From the NCBI GenBank assembly GCA_942493055.1, contig OW818680.1, forward strand, positions 3,038,001 through 3,102,000: 64,000 bases of DNA, read 5' to 3'. Within the stretch, counting starts at the first letter, position 1; each line of letters starts with the position of its first letter. The notes under the pieces are model-generated. The model was given only the letters and a program-made list of their open reading frames with translations. It was not told the DNA's origin and ran no database searches. The position numbers and the translations under genes are program-made. Shown one piece after another: positions 7,687 through 17,100 of the stretch. The stretch comes from CAIZQW01 sp942493055. GTDB lineage: Bacteria > Verrucomicrobiota > Kiritimatiellia > RFP12 > UBA1067.

Positions 7687-7920
7687 ATGATTGCCACGTT
7701 ATCCTCAAAAGGACAAGTCACCATTCCCGTTTCCATCCGCGAGTTTCTAGGCATTAAAACCGGGGATTCGATTGATTTCGTTTTTACAAAAAATGAAACC
7801 GTTGAAATGATCCCAGCTCGTACGCCAGTACAAGCTCTTCGTGGACTGGTACCCAAGCCCAAGCGCTCTGTTACGCTTTCAGAAATGGATGCCGCTATTG
7901 CAACGGGGGGCGAGAAATGA
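7687..7920 (+). CDS. AbrB/MazE-type antitoxin (SpoVT-AbrB domain)
   Basis: 77 residues. The N-terminal swapped-hairpin domain is complete (MIATLSSKGQVTIPVSIREFLGIKTGDSIDF), with the family signature KGQVTIP. The C-terminal half (PVQALRGLVPKPKRSVTLSE) would wrap the toxin. The gene has a strong RBS (AAGGAGAG) within an inverted repeat and overlaps the PIN toxin gene by ATGA, the usual arrangement of type II toxin-antitoxin pairs. The protein is expected to neutralise the toxin and repress the operon. Confidence 0.93.
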   Translation: MIATLSSKGQVTIPVSIREFLGIKTGDSIDFVFTKNETVEMIPARTPVQALRGLVPKPKRSVTLSEMDAAIATGGEK

Positions 7921-8315
7921 TTGGCTTAGACACCAACATTGTCATCCGTTATCTTGTGCAGGACGATCCTGAACAGTCGAAGATAGCCAGTCGAATTTTT
8001 GAAAAAGAACTGTCTCCAAAAAACAAGGGGAACATCTGCGTCATTGTTTTATGTGAAATTGTCTGGGTTCTCGTGCGCTGTTACAAGCAGAAGAAAGAAA
8101 AAATTGGTGAGGTCATCAAAACGCTCTTATTAGCCGACACGATTGAGATTGATTCACGCGATACCGTTTGGAAGGCGCTACGGGCATTCGAATGTGGCGA
8201 GGCAGATTTTTCAGATTATCTTATTGCTCAACTCCATCACGAGCATGGAGCAGCGGCAACATTAACCTTTGACCATCATGCTGCAACAGGTCCTTTTTTC
8301 AAGCTGGCAAAATGA
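7917..8315 (+). CDS. PIN-domain ribonuclease toxin (VapC-type)
   Basis: 132 residues, the normal VapC length. The acidic active-site residues are visible: Asp5 in MIGLDTNIVIRYL, Glu in VIVLCEIVWVL, Asp in ADFSDYLIAQ and the C-terminal Asp in LTFDHHAA. PIN toxins are magnesium-dependent RNases that cleave tRNA or rRNA. The start overlaps the antitoxin stop. Unusually, its own stop TGA (8313-8315) overlaps the ATG of the next gene (8312), which encodes an exported protein of unrelated type. The three are therefore likely one transcript with coupled translation. Confidence 0.93.
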   Translation: MIGLDTNIVIRYLVQDDPEQSKIASRIFEKELSPKNKGNICVIVLCEIVWVLVRCYKQKKEKIGEVIKTLLLADTIEIDSRDTVWKALRAFECGEADFSDYLIAQLHHEHGAAATLTFDHHAATGPFFKLAK

Positions 8316-9322
8316 AAACAACTCTGTTCAACCACACGAGTAGCACACCCTGGAGCGACCTCGTCACCGTGAGTCTATTTGCTCTCTTCCTTGTAACTCC
8401 GCAGGCGAGTGCACAGGCGCCAGCAACAACCAACAGCGCCCGCCCTGAGGTATGGATGGGTCCGCCCGCTTCCGAGAACGGCAAGTGTTTGCGCGAACTC
8501 TTTGCGCATCCGGGCCAATGGCAGCAGACCCGCGCGCTGATTGACGGGCTGCTCTATGCGGATCATCAGTTGAACCGGCAGTTCACGGATGACGAACTGC
8601 GATCCTATTTCTCCGACATCCAAAAATGGCAGATCCATTTCTCGCTGGAGGTCGGCGCCATCAAGGAGTGGGGCATCACCGGCACGAACACGTTTACAAA
8701 GCAGCGCCCGATGTGGGACCGCTTCCAACGTTTAGGCTGCAACATCTCTGCGATCGCTATGGATGAACCGCTCTTGTGCGTGAGGCACTCCCTCAAAAAG
8801 CCGGACGACTACGCGGTCCAAGAGACAGCCAGTTTCATCGCCCTTGTGCGCCAACACTACCCGCAGATTCAAATTGGAGATATCGAGACCTATCCGTCCA
8901 TTCCTCTGGCGGATCATCTCTGGTGGCTCGACGCACTGCAGAAACGGCTGGCAGAGATGCAGGTGCGCGGTTTGGATTTTTATCGCCTGGATGTGAACTG
9001 GGTTGAATTTAATGTCTTCGGTCGCGGGTCCTGGCCAGAAGTGAAAAAACTCGAACAGGAATGCCGCAAGCGGAAACTCCCCTTCAGCCTGATCTACTGG
9101 GCCTCTGACTATCCAGCCATGAAGAGGCGCGGCTTAGCGGATGATTCGACCTGGTATGTGTCCATCATGCGCCAAGGATACGACTACGCGCTTGTCAACG
9201 GCGCACCTGACCAGGTTGTCATTGAGAGCTGGGTCGATGCCCCTGCGCAGAGCGTACCTGAAACAAACGACTTCACCTTCACCCGCTCCGTGCGCGACTT
9301 CGTCCAGCGCTTTGTTAAGTAA
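8312..9322 (+). CDS. Exported protein, TIM-barrel glycosidase-like, function unknown
   Basis: 336 residues with a signal peptide ending near QASAQA. The sequence contains many aromatic residues and a pattern suggestive of a TIM barrel: HFSLEVGAIKEWG, GCNISAIAMDEPLLC, QIQIGDIETYPSIP, GLDFYRLDVNWVEF, LPFSLIYWASDYP and QVVIESWVDAPAQ. Acidic residues sit at predicted strand ends (AMDEP, DIETY, LDVNW, IESW), as in glycoside hydrolases, but I cannot assign a family. Its ATG overlaps the PIN-toxin stop. It ends 3 bp before the large hairpin element at 9326. A carbohydrate-active role is inferred from layout and neighbours only. Confidence 0.7.
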   Translation: MKTTLFNHTSSTPWSDLVTVSLFALFLVTPQASAQAPATTNSARPEVWMGPPASENGKCLRELFAHPGQWQQTRALIDGLLYADHQLNRQFTDDELRSYFSDIQKWQIHFSLEVGAIKEWGITGTNTFTKQRPMWDRFQRLGCNISAIAMDEPLLCVRHSLKKPDDYAVQETASFIALVRQHYPQIQIGDIETYPSIPLADHLWWLDALQKRLAEMQVRGLDFYRLDVNWVEFNVFGRGSWPEVKKLEQECRKRKLPFSLIYWASDYPAMKRRGLADDSTWYVSIMRQGYDYALVNGAPDQVVIESWVDAPAQSVPETNDFTFTRSVRDFVQRFVK

Positions 9323-9325
9323 ACG

Positions 9326-9625
9326 GGTTCTTCACGGTTTGTGGAAAAATTTGCTTCGGGTTTTAGCGCAAAAACCGCTAAAGGAGCGCAAATGTCACGC
9401 CCGCCTCACCCGTGAATACACGGACGGCGGAGCGAACATTTGCGCTGAAAATGAATTTGATACTGCTGATAACAGTACCCGCCGTTTTCCCTTGGGTGAC
9501 ACCTTTTCTCTTACTCCGCGTGGCTATCCATTCCGCCGTCCGTGTATTCACGGGTGAGGCGGATGAGATAGCCACGCAACATTTGCGGCTTTTGCGGTGA
9601 ACTTTTCGACAAACCGTGAAGAGCC
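9326..9625. repeat. Structured element R1, copy 1 (double-hairpin, 300 bp)
   Basis: The ends are about 23-bp inverted repeats (ggttcttcacggtttgtgg at 9326; ccgtgaagagcc ending 9625). Inside are two nested hairpins. The left one, 9385-9446, has outer stem AGCGCAAATG/CATTTGCGCT, then CCGCC/GGCGG and CCGTG-aata-CACGG. The right one, 9518-9577, has outer stem GCGTGGCTATC/GATAGCCACGC, then CCGCC/GGCGG and CCGTG-tatt-CACGG. The two cores are also reverse complements of each other over about 31 bp. A small TACTG/CAGTA hairpin (9461-9477) lies between. The element exactly fills the gap between two convergent stop codons (9322, 9633). Confidence 0.88.
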
Positions 9626-9632
9626 AATAAAC

Positions 9633-10853
9633 TTATTTCGCTTTGACGTCGAAGCAATAGAGGTTGGTATCGTAGCGCACGAAGAGGCGGCCGTTGATGA
9701 CGACAGGATGCGACCAGCTGCTGCCTGTGCCTTCGACTTGAAGCTTGCCCTTGATGCGTCCCTCGCCGGCAAGCGGCTCAACCAGCGCCAGCTTGCCGCC
9801 CTGATCCGAGAAGGCATAGACCAAGCCGTCTGCAAAGGTGGCTTGTCCTGCATAGCCAGGCGTGCCCCAGAGTGTCTGCCCGCTTTTCAGGTCCAGACAG
9901 GACAAGCCGCGCTTGCCCTTGCCATAGATCTGTCCGTTGGCAACGACAAAGTTGCCGGGATGGCTTCCGAACTCCCCGGACTTCCAGGCCTCTTCAAACT
10001 TCCATTTCCCGTTTGCGTTCGTGACCTTCAGGCAGATGCTGCCCTTGTTGTACCCGACTGACCAGAAGAGATAGCCTTCATAAAAAGCAGGTGTCGGCGT
10101 GTTGGCGGTGTTGTTCTCGGCAAAGGGGTTGCGATAGATCTCCTTGCCGTTCTTGGGGTCAATCGCGATGATGCCGCTCTGCGAGCCGGTGACCAAAATT
10201 GTATCCTTGCCGACGGTGACCGGCAGCAGCGAACAGTATCCCGCTGTCAAGGTCGCGCCGGAGCTCCACACTTTTGAACCGGTCGTCTTGTCGAGCGCCA
10301 CGACGCCCTGAGCGCCGCCCGGGACAACAATCGCGAGCTTGCCGAGGATCGTCACGCTCTCCGCATATTGCCAGCCGCCGACCTTTCCGCCGAAGTCGGT
10401 GCTCATGTTCTTCTTCCAGATCACCTTGCCGTCCTTCGCGCTTTGGCAGGTGACGAGGCCGTTGCCTCCCGTGAGATAGATATGCTCGCCATCAACCGTC
10501 GGCGTGGCGCGCGCGCCACCATACTTCTGATGAGTGGACTTAGGACCCTGTGCTGCGCGCCAGACTTCCTTGCCTGTCTTGACATCGATGCAGATGAGCA
10601 TCTGGTTCTCGCCTTCGTTCCCTGTGGTGTAGAGCAGATCGCCCACCACGGCGACCGAGGACCAGCCCGGACCGATGTTCGTGTTTTTCCAAAGCTGTGC
10701 AGGCCCTGCCTCCGGCCACGTTTTGAGCAGTCCGGTGTCAGGCGAGATGCCATCGCGTTTCGGACCGAGAAACGTCGGCCAATCCGCAGCTGTGCTCGAA
10801 AGGGCCAGTAAGACCGAGGCCGTTGCAGTAAAAACAAATTCCTTCTGATTCAT
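9633..10853 (-). CDS. Exported PQQ-like beta-propeller repeat protein
   Basis: 406 residues with a signal peptide (MNQKEFVFTATASVLLALSSTAA). WPTFLGPKRDGIS is the opening seen in many PVC propeller proteins. Repeated blades carry W-x-x-x or D-x-x-T/S-G-x-x-x-W signatures: CIDVKTGKEVWRAAQG, CQSAKDGKVIWKKN, ALDKTTGSKVWSSG, AIDPKNGKEIYRN, CLDLKSGQTLWGTPG and YAFSDQGGKLALVEP. The fold is like BamB or quinoprotein dehydrogenases, but no complete PQQ-dehydrogenase active site or heme motif is present, so a binding or scaffold role is as likely as an enzyme. It is convergent with the 8312 gene across element R1. Confidence 0.9.
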   Translation of the reverse strand: MNQKEFVFTATASVLLALSSTAADWPTFLGPKRDGISPDTGLLKTWPEAGPAQLWKNTNIGPGWSSVAVVGDLLYTTGNEGENQMLICIDVKTGKEVWRAAQGPKSTHQKYGGARATPTVDGEHIYLTGGNGLVTCQSAKDGKVIWKKNMSTDFGGKVGGWQYAESVTILGKLAIVVPGGAQGVVALDKTTGSKVWSSGATLTAGYCSLLPVTVGKDTILVTGSQSGIIAIDPKNGKEIYRNPFAENNTANTPTPAFYEGYLFWSVGYNKGSICLKVTNANGKWKFEEAWKSGEFGSHPGNFVVANGQIYGKGKRGLSCLDLKSGQTLWGTPGYAGQATFADGLVYAFSDQGGKLALVEPLAGEGRIKGKLQVEGTGSSWSHPVVINGRLFVRYDTNLYCFDVKAK

Positions 10854-11091
10854 AGCGCTCCCTCTTTATTTATTAACAATGTTTAAAAGCATAACACGAT
10901 GCAACTCCAATCGCACGTCTCTTTTTTATTAATAGCCAGAATCACCTTTCTTCGCGACTACGTCTACCGCGGACAGGTCTGGAATAAACGATGAGTTAAC
11001 TTTTATCACCGAATGAAACGAATTGGAATTAGCTTAATTTGGTTAATTAGGTGAAAAATTGTTTGACGTTACAGGCAACTCCGCTTGTCGC
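10854..11091. other. Intergenic region, no gene seen
   Basis: The left part is the 5' flank of the PQQ-propeller gene (AT-rich, ttattaacaatgtttaaaag). The centre contains gaataaacgatgagttaactttta, a relative of the sequence flanking repeat R2. Nothing coding was recognised. Confidence 0.5.
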
Positions 11092-14043
11092 TCAGAGAAA
11101 CTGTATCAGCGTGCCCTTATCTTCCTTCAAATATCCGAGGGCGGTCAAGGCGCTTCTTTTGCCGTTGATCGTGATGCGCGAAAGCTGCTCTGAAGTCAGT
11201 GCGGTTGAACTTGCACCAAAGCGTATTGAGGTCTCGCCCAGCGTGCCGATGACGGACAGTGTTCCTGTCCCTGTCATTCCCGTGAAGGAGAGCGCACAGG
11301 CGCCGCTGTTCACCAGAAGCTGACTCGCGGCGCCATCGCTCAGCGTCAACGTGCCGAGGTCGTTGGCATAACGCCCGGCGTCGAACGCGCCGCCGCTCAG
11401 GATCAGCGCGCTGTCCGAGGCCAGCGCATTGTCGCGCCCCACCGCCAGCGTTCCGTTGCTGATTGTCGTGCCGCCGCTGTAGGTGTTGGCAGCACACAGC
11501 TTGAGTGTGCCAGACCCACTCTTGGTGATGCCGAAGGTCGCGCCGCTGATGGGCGAGGCCGCGTCCATCGTCGCAGTGTTGGCACCGGAGATGTTGAAGG
11601 TGTGCGTGGCTGTTGTGAGGAGCGTGAGGGGCACATTGGTCCAGAGCAGGTCGCTGCCGCTGATGTTGCCGATCGTGCCGGTGGTCCAGTTGAAGGCGGT
11701 TGTGGCCGTGGCGGTTCCGGTTTGCACGCCCTTCTTGACCGTCGTGGCATTGAGGGTGCCGGCCAGCAGGTTGAAGGTGCCGCTGACGGTCTTGATAGCG
11801 GCTGACGCATCGGCGATGGAGTTATCCGCGAAAGTGAGCGTGGTCGCGTCGACGGTGCCACCGTTCAAGTTAAATGTTGCTTTCGAGGTGAACGTGCCAC
11901 TGAGCCCCGTCGCTGAAGTGCCTGTCATTCGGCCGATTGTCAGGCTGCTGATATTGGCCGTGCCCGAACCCATCAAGAAGCTGCCGATCACATTTCCCGC
12001 ACGAGCGGTTTGAGTGCCCGTGTCAGCAAGCGCGACAATCAGATTCGTGATGGTGGCATCCACGGTTCCGCTTGTGAAATCGACCGTGTTGGTCCAAAAA
12101 CGGGCGGCTCCGTTGTCCTGGAGTCTCCCAATGGTCCATGTCGACACGCCGCTGGAGCCGCCTGCGGCACCTCGGATTTTCGCGAACGAGCCTGGAACAG
12201 CAAAGTCCAGCAAGGCTGAATTCCGTTGGCCCGTACCTAGGTTGATGTTAACTGCGTTCAGCGTGTTTGAGACCCCGAGGTGCAGAATTTCAGCTCCGCC
12301 GCCGCCTGTGCTACCGACATCATTGATGTTGAAGTTGAGCGCCGTGATTGCGTTATTGGCCGCCAAGGTGACGATGCCATTCAGCGCGCTCGGGCTCATG
12401 CCGCCGGCGGTGCCGCTCGCTGGCCCAGCCTTGAAGGTGCTGAGGGGGGCGTTGTAGACGAAATTTGACAAGCCGGACATGTTCACATCCACCCGAGTAG
12501 GTATGGCGCTCCCTGTTGCTACAACCCCAAAAGCCAACGTGGTTCCGAAGGTCAGCGTGCCGCTGCCGATGAAGTTGCAGGTGATGGTTGAGCCGATTCC
12601 TGCGCTGCCAGGGAATGCGAGCGTGGAGAGGGTCTGGCTGATGGCTGCAACTTCAAGGGTTGCGGAGGAGTTGGGGTCGCCATCAAAGCGCAGGATGTTT
12701 GTGGAGGGAAGACGGTTATTGCCGCCTGAGAGTACGAGCGTTCCGTTGTTGATCGTAGTGGGGCCGGCATATGTGTTCGCCTGGTTGAGCGTCAGCTTAT
12801 TGGGTCCGACCTTGGTCAGTCCGAGTGCGCTGCCGAGGGTGCTTGTCGTGAAGGGGGTCCACTGGGTAAAATCGTTGTTCAGGGTGTCAATGCCCAAGGC
12901 ACCGCTGGTTTTCGTGGCGTTCACAAGAAGGGCGTCCACCTGCTCCGGACTCCAGCCCGTTGTGGTCCCGTCACCCATGATGGCCGTGAGCGTTCCGCCG
13001 TTGATCACGACCTTGCCAGCCGTCGTGTAATCCGGGAGCGCATTCGTCAGCGCCGGGGCCAGAAAGCCCGCTTTAACTGTGGTGCCGCCCGTGTAGGAGT
13101 TCGAGCCCGTGAGGGTCAGTGTTTTCGGGCCGAGTTTGATAAACCCCATGTCTGCTTTAGCCGCGATCGCGTTTCCATGCGTGAAGCTGGTGACTGTGGT
13201 ATCCATTCCGAACCGTGTTCCATAGGCAAAGGTCACATTCGCGTTCGCCAGGAGATTATCGATCTCCGTTGAGGACCATTCACCCGGTGAAGCCAGCCCC
13301 ACGTTCACGGCCAGCACGGAGGTGTTGTTCACCGCAATCGTTCCGGTGGTACTGTAATTCGGAAAGGAAGCCGCTTTCTTGGCGATGAGCGTGCCGGCAT
13401 TGACTATCGTCCCGCCTGTGTAGCCGTTCGTACCGGCGAGCGCCCAACACCCCGCATTGTCCTTCACAAGCGCGAGCGTACCGCCCGCAACACCATTGCT
13501 GATCGCTCCGGTGACCACGTTGACGCCGACATTCGTGCCATTGAGAGTCAAGGTCGTTATGTTTGGGCTGCTTGAGTTGCCCGTCACCGCGCCAATGCTC
13601 AGAAGGCTGCTGGCAGAGGCCGCATTTGCCGTAAAGAAAGCGGTCCCGTTCTCACCGTCAATCCGGATGGCAGCAGTAATCGTATCGGTATGCAGACCAT
13701 TGGTCGCCACGTTCTGAATCACGCCGCCACTGTTGAGGCGGAAGGGTCCGGTGATCAGCGTGAATTTGGAGGCGGTCGTATTCCCAAACGTAATGCCGCC
13801 GATGAAGCGCGGGTTATCAACCGTCACCGTACGATCCGACGACGGATTGAAAGCAAACGTCGCGATATCTGAGTTGTCGAGTGTCGTGGAGCCCGGAACC
13901 TGCCCCCCCAGCCAATTTACGGCTGTGACCCACGTGGTGTTGGCATTCGCATTCCACGAGTCGCTTGCCGCCTGCGCGCCTGTTGCCACGAGCCCCGCCA
14001 TCATGATTGCCAGTATCCTGCCGCCATTTATGTTCATTTTCAT
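11092..14043 (-). CDS. Autotransporter-associated beta-strand-repeat surface protein
   Basis: 983 residues, Gly/Thr/Asn/Ser-rich and nearly free of charged residues. The signal peptide ends near TGAQAA and is followed by SWNANANTTWVTAVNWLGG, the usual opening of this family. Repeats of the type KSGSGTLKLCAANTYSGGT and TISNGTLAVG occur through the length (also LAGTNGYTGGTIVNAGTL, LTGSNSYTGGTTVKAG, LNQANTYAGPTTINNGTLVL), matching the PF12951-type repeat of beta-helical passenger domains. There is no C-terminal 12-strand beta-barrel. The chain ends in LKEDKGTLIQFL, a tail like those of the other two such proteins in this window. A surface or secreted glycan-binding role is likely. Confidence 0.92.
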   Translation of the reverse strand: MKMNINGGRILAIMMAGLVATGAQAASDSWNANANTTWVTAVNWLGGQVPGSTTLDNSDIATFAFNPSSDRTVTVDNPRFIGGITFGNTTASKFTLITGPFRLNSGGVIQNVATNGLHTDTITAAIRIDGENGTAFFTANAASASSLLSIGAVTGNSSSPNITTLTLNGTNVGVNVVTGAISNGVAGGTLALVKDNAGCWALAGTNGYTGGTIVNAGTLIAKKAASFPNYSTTGTIAVNNTSVLAVNVGLASPGEWSSTEIDNLLANANVTFAYGTRFGMDTTVTSFTHGNAIAAKADMGFIKLGPKTLTLTGSNSYTGGTTVKAGFLAPALTNALPDYTTAGKVVINGGTLTAIMGDGTTTGWSPEQVDALLVNATKTSGALGIDTLNNDFTQWTPFTTSTLGSALGLTKVGPNKLTLNQANTYAGPTTINNGTLVLSGGNNRLPSTNILRFDGDPNSSATLEVAAISQTLSTLAFPGSAGIGSTITCNFIGSGTLTFGTTLAFGVVATGSAIPTRVDVNMSGLSNFVYNAPLSTFKAGPASGTAGGMSPSALNGIVTLAANNAITALNFNINDVGSTGGGGAEILHLGVSNTLNAVNINLGTGQRNSALLDFAVPGSFAKIRGAAGGSSGVSTWTIGRLQDNGAARFWTNTVDFTSGTVDATITNLIVALADTGTQTARAGNVIGSFLMGSGTANISSLTIGRMTGTSATGLSGTFTSKATFNLNGGTVDATTLTFADNSIADASAAIKTVSGTFNLLAGTLNATTVKKGVQTGTATATTAFNWTTGTIGNISGSDLLWTNVPLTLLTTATHTFNISGANTATMDAASPISGATFGITKSGSGTLKLCAANTYSGGTTISNGTLAVGRDNALASDSALILSGGAFDAGRYANDLGTLTLSDGAASQLLVNSGACALSFTGMTGTGTLSVIGTLGETSIRFGASSTALTSEQLSRITINGKRSALTALGYLKEDKGTLIQFL

Positions 14044-14172
14044 ACCTGTACACGTCCTTTTGTTTTCCGGGTTGCACTTAAAACCAACCCTACGTTAATG
14101 TTCTGACATTATGGATGTTCAGGCTGGGATTGTCAAAGCGATATTCATCTCTCAACGCGGTTTCTCTGACGG

Positions 14173-17100
14173 TCAGGGCTGGGCGCTCCGGGGAACGGGC
14201 GACTCCTCCGGGATAATTTTCACGGACGTGGTTTCCCGGCTGCGTTCGGGCTCGGTCTTCTTCCAGACGACCTGCTTCTCCGGCGTGACTTCGAAGACAA
14301 CGGCGCGGGGGCCCTTGACCCCGCGGGAGCAGCAGGCCACCAGGGTATGGCCGTTCGGCAGGCGCTGAGCTTCTCCGAACTGTGCAAGGTTCATCTCCCT
14401 GGGCAAATCAGCGGCCGTAAGACTCCAGACCGTCTTGCCCTCGGGCGTCACTTCATAAACAGCGGCCGGCTTGTAACAGGAGACCAGCGTGTTGCCGTCC
14501 GCCAGCCGGCTGGCCCCGTAGACCATCTGAAAATCCCACTCCTTGAGCAGGGCGCCGGCGAGGTCGTATTCCCGGAGCTTGTGGGAGTAACACTCGGCCA
14601 CGAGGACCGTTCCCTGCGGTGTGAGCCGGATGAGCCGCGCCGTGGCATGCCCCTTGCCCTTGGCCTTGACATCGAAACTGCGGACGCCTTCGCCTTTGGG
14701 TGTCAGCTCCGTGACGCGGCCCGCCCCGCATTCGTTCACCAGGATGTTGCCGTTGGGCAGGGGCTGGCAGGACATGATCTCGTCATTAAATGGAGCGTCG
14801 AAGAGCGTCTGCTTGGCATCGGAGACGAGTCGGACGCCCCCCTTGTTCCCTGTGCGCGGCGACGGGAGATAGGCCATGAGCACCGCGCCGTCCGGCAGAG
14901 GCCAGGCGTCAATCGGACGCACCTGCGTGTACACCCAGACCGGAGCGCCCGAACAGTCATGCTTGGTCACTTCGCAGGTGTCGACGTCCGCCGTCAGGAG
15001 CCGATACCCCGGAACGGTCTTCGCATCGCGGGAACAGGCCTCCCAGTAGAGACGGTCGAGCGTGTAGGGATTGACCCTGGGCGGATGGTCGAGGTCGAAA
15101 TCCGCAGGCAGGATGCCATAGCGCTTCATCTCGCGCAGATATTCCCGGCGGGGCTGGAAGCCTGGCATGTCGAACCGCTTGACCTCCTCCAGGCGCCTCT
15201 TGCCCGCCTGCAGCATGGCCAGGATGGCCTGGTAATCGGGATCCGCCGTGTCTTTGAAGAGTTCCGCGGGCTGGCCGTCCTTGAGCATGGTGCCGCACCC
15301 CCCTGAGGCCTTTGCCAAGGGAGCCAGAAGCGCCAGCGACTTTTCAGGCTCGGTGAGATTGAAGAGGAAGTGGCGCGACCATACCAGCGCCGGATCGTCC
15401 CAGTTCGGACGCCAGAAGGAGACGCCGCGCTCGTCCGTGAGATTGAGCGGAATGCGCTTGGCCCCTTGATGACAGGAGGCGCAGCGGCGCTGGATCGCTT
15501 CGCCCGCCTTCTTGGATTCCGGCCATTTCGTGTCGTTGTTGAGCACCTGGTCGTTCACCTGGTAGCCGCCGATGGCGCCCGTGGCCAGTGCCGCGTAGGT
15601 GCCGATATACGCCGCGGCGCTTTCGATCCAGTAGCGGATCAGCTCCCGCTCGACCGGTGAGAGCTTGACGTCATGATGGCCGCCGTCGAGCTTCTTCATG
15701 AGCGGGGAGACCGTGGCCCCCAGGGAGTAGGGCGGATAGTTGCTCTTGGGCAGGTTACGGCCGTCCTTGAACTGCTTGCGGACCGTGAGGGCGACGTAGC
15801 TGTGGGAATAGAGCGGTCCCCGGCCGCCATCCAGGCAGACGCCGCCGGCGTGCTTGTCAGGGTTGTGGCAACGGACACAGTGGCGGTCCAGGATGGGCTG
15901 GATGTCGCGCGGAAAATCAAAGACATCCGGGACATCCGCAACAGGCGCGATCATGCTTGGGGGGCGGAGGAAGGCTGTTTTGCCGGAGGCCGGAGGCTGC
16001 GTGCCCGTCCGGTACTCGTGACAACCGACACACGCCAGCGATTCGCCCGGCATGACCGTGAGGAAGGACTGCATGCGCTTGATGCTGTTGCCCTCGCCGT
16101 CCATGGCGATCAGGAAGAGCGCGCGGTTTGCAGGGACCTCGAAGTTCGCGGAGCCGTCCGCCTCGACCGGCACCGTGCCGACGATGCGTTCCAGCGTGAA
16201 GGAGCCGCCATAGGTCAGCGGATCCATGCCGCCCGTATAGTTGATCGGCTTCGGAAGGCTCTCCATGACCAGCAGCTTCTTGATCGAACCGGGTTTGACG
16301 CCCTCCATGTTGCGGCCCATGTAGGCGTTGGAGAGGAGCAGGCGGCCCTTTGTCTGGGTGACCTCCACACGCGAGGGGATGACCAGCTCGCGCGGGCGCT
16401 TCATGACCGGGACGGGCTCGTTCATCTGGACGCCCTTGCGCGCCAGCTCTTCCGGCACCTTGTAGACCTCGAAGCTGTCGCCCGTGTAACTCATGCAGAG
16501 CAGCTGCCCGCCCCGCGCCACAAGCGCTGCGTCGCGTGTGACCGGGAAGGGATCCCTGCAATTTCCGCCGTTGGGGATGTGGCGGTTGGCCGTGGGTTCA
16601 TCCGGACCGAACTTGGCCGTGAGCAGCGCGAGGTTGCCCGCATGCTCCCTGCCGCCATGTCCGGGCGAATCGATGAAGAGCACCTCCTCGGAACCGGGGA
16701 TGGGCTTGGCATCGATGTAGAGGCCCGGGGGGCGCTGATTGCCGTAATAGACCATCTGGCCGGTCCCGTCGGGGTTCATGGTCCAGAGATGATGGTAGTC
16801 CACCTGGCTGCGGTCGACATACTCCCAGCGCTGATAGAGGATGCGCCCGCCCGGAAGGACTGCAGGCGTGTTATCTTGCTCGAGGTTGGCGGAGATCATG
16901 CGGATGTTCCGTCCGTCGCCGTCGCAGCGGTGGAGGGTGGCCACCTGCGTGGCCCAGCAGTTGACCCAGCGGTCGCCGCGGGTGGAGACAAAGACAATCC
17001 CGCCGTCGGGAAGATAGCAAGGCTCAAAGTCGTCACGCGGGCCGTCCGTGAGCTGCTTCAGGCCTGTGCCGTCCACGTTGATCTCGTAGAGGTGGTAACA

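Noticed and set aside
9326..9625. Small proteins encoded by element R1 (phrases such as LTREYTDGG)
   Set aside because: Frames are not kept between copies while base pairing is; stop codons differ; no ribosome sites.
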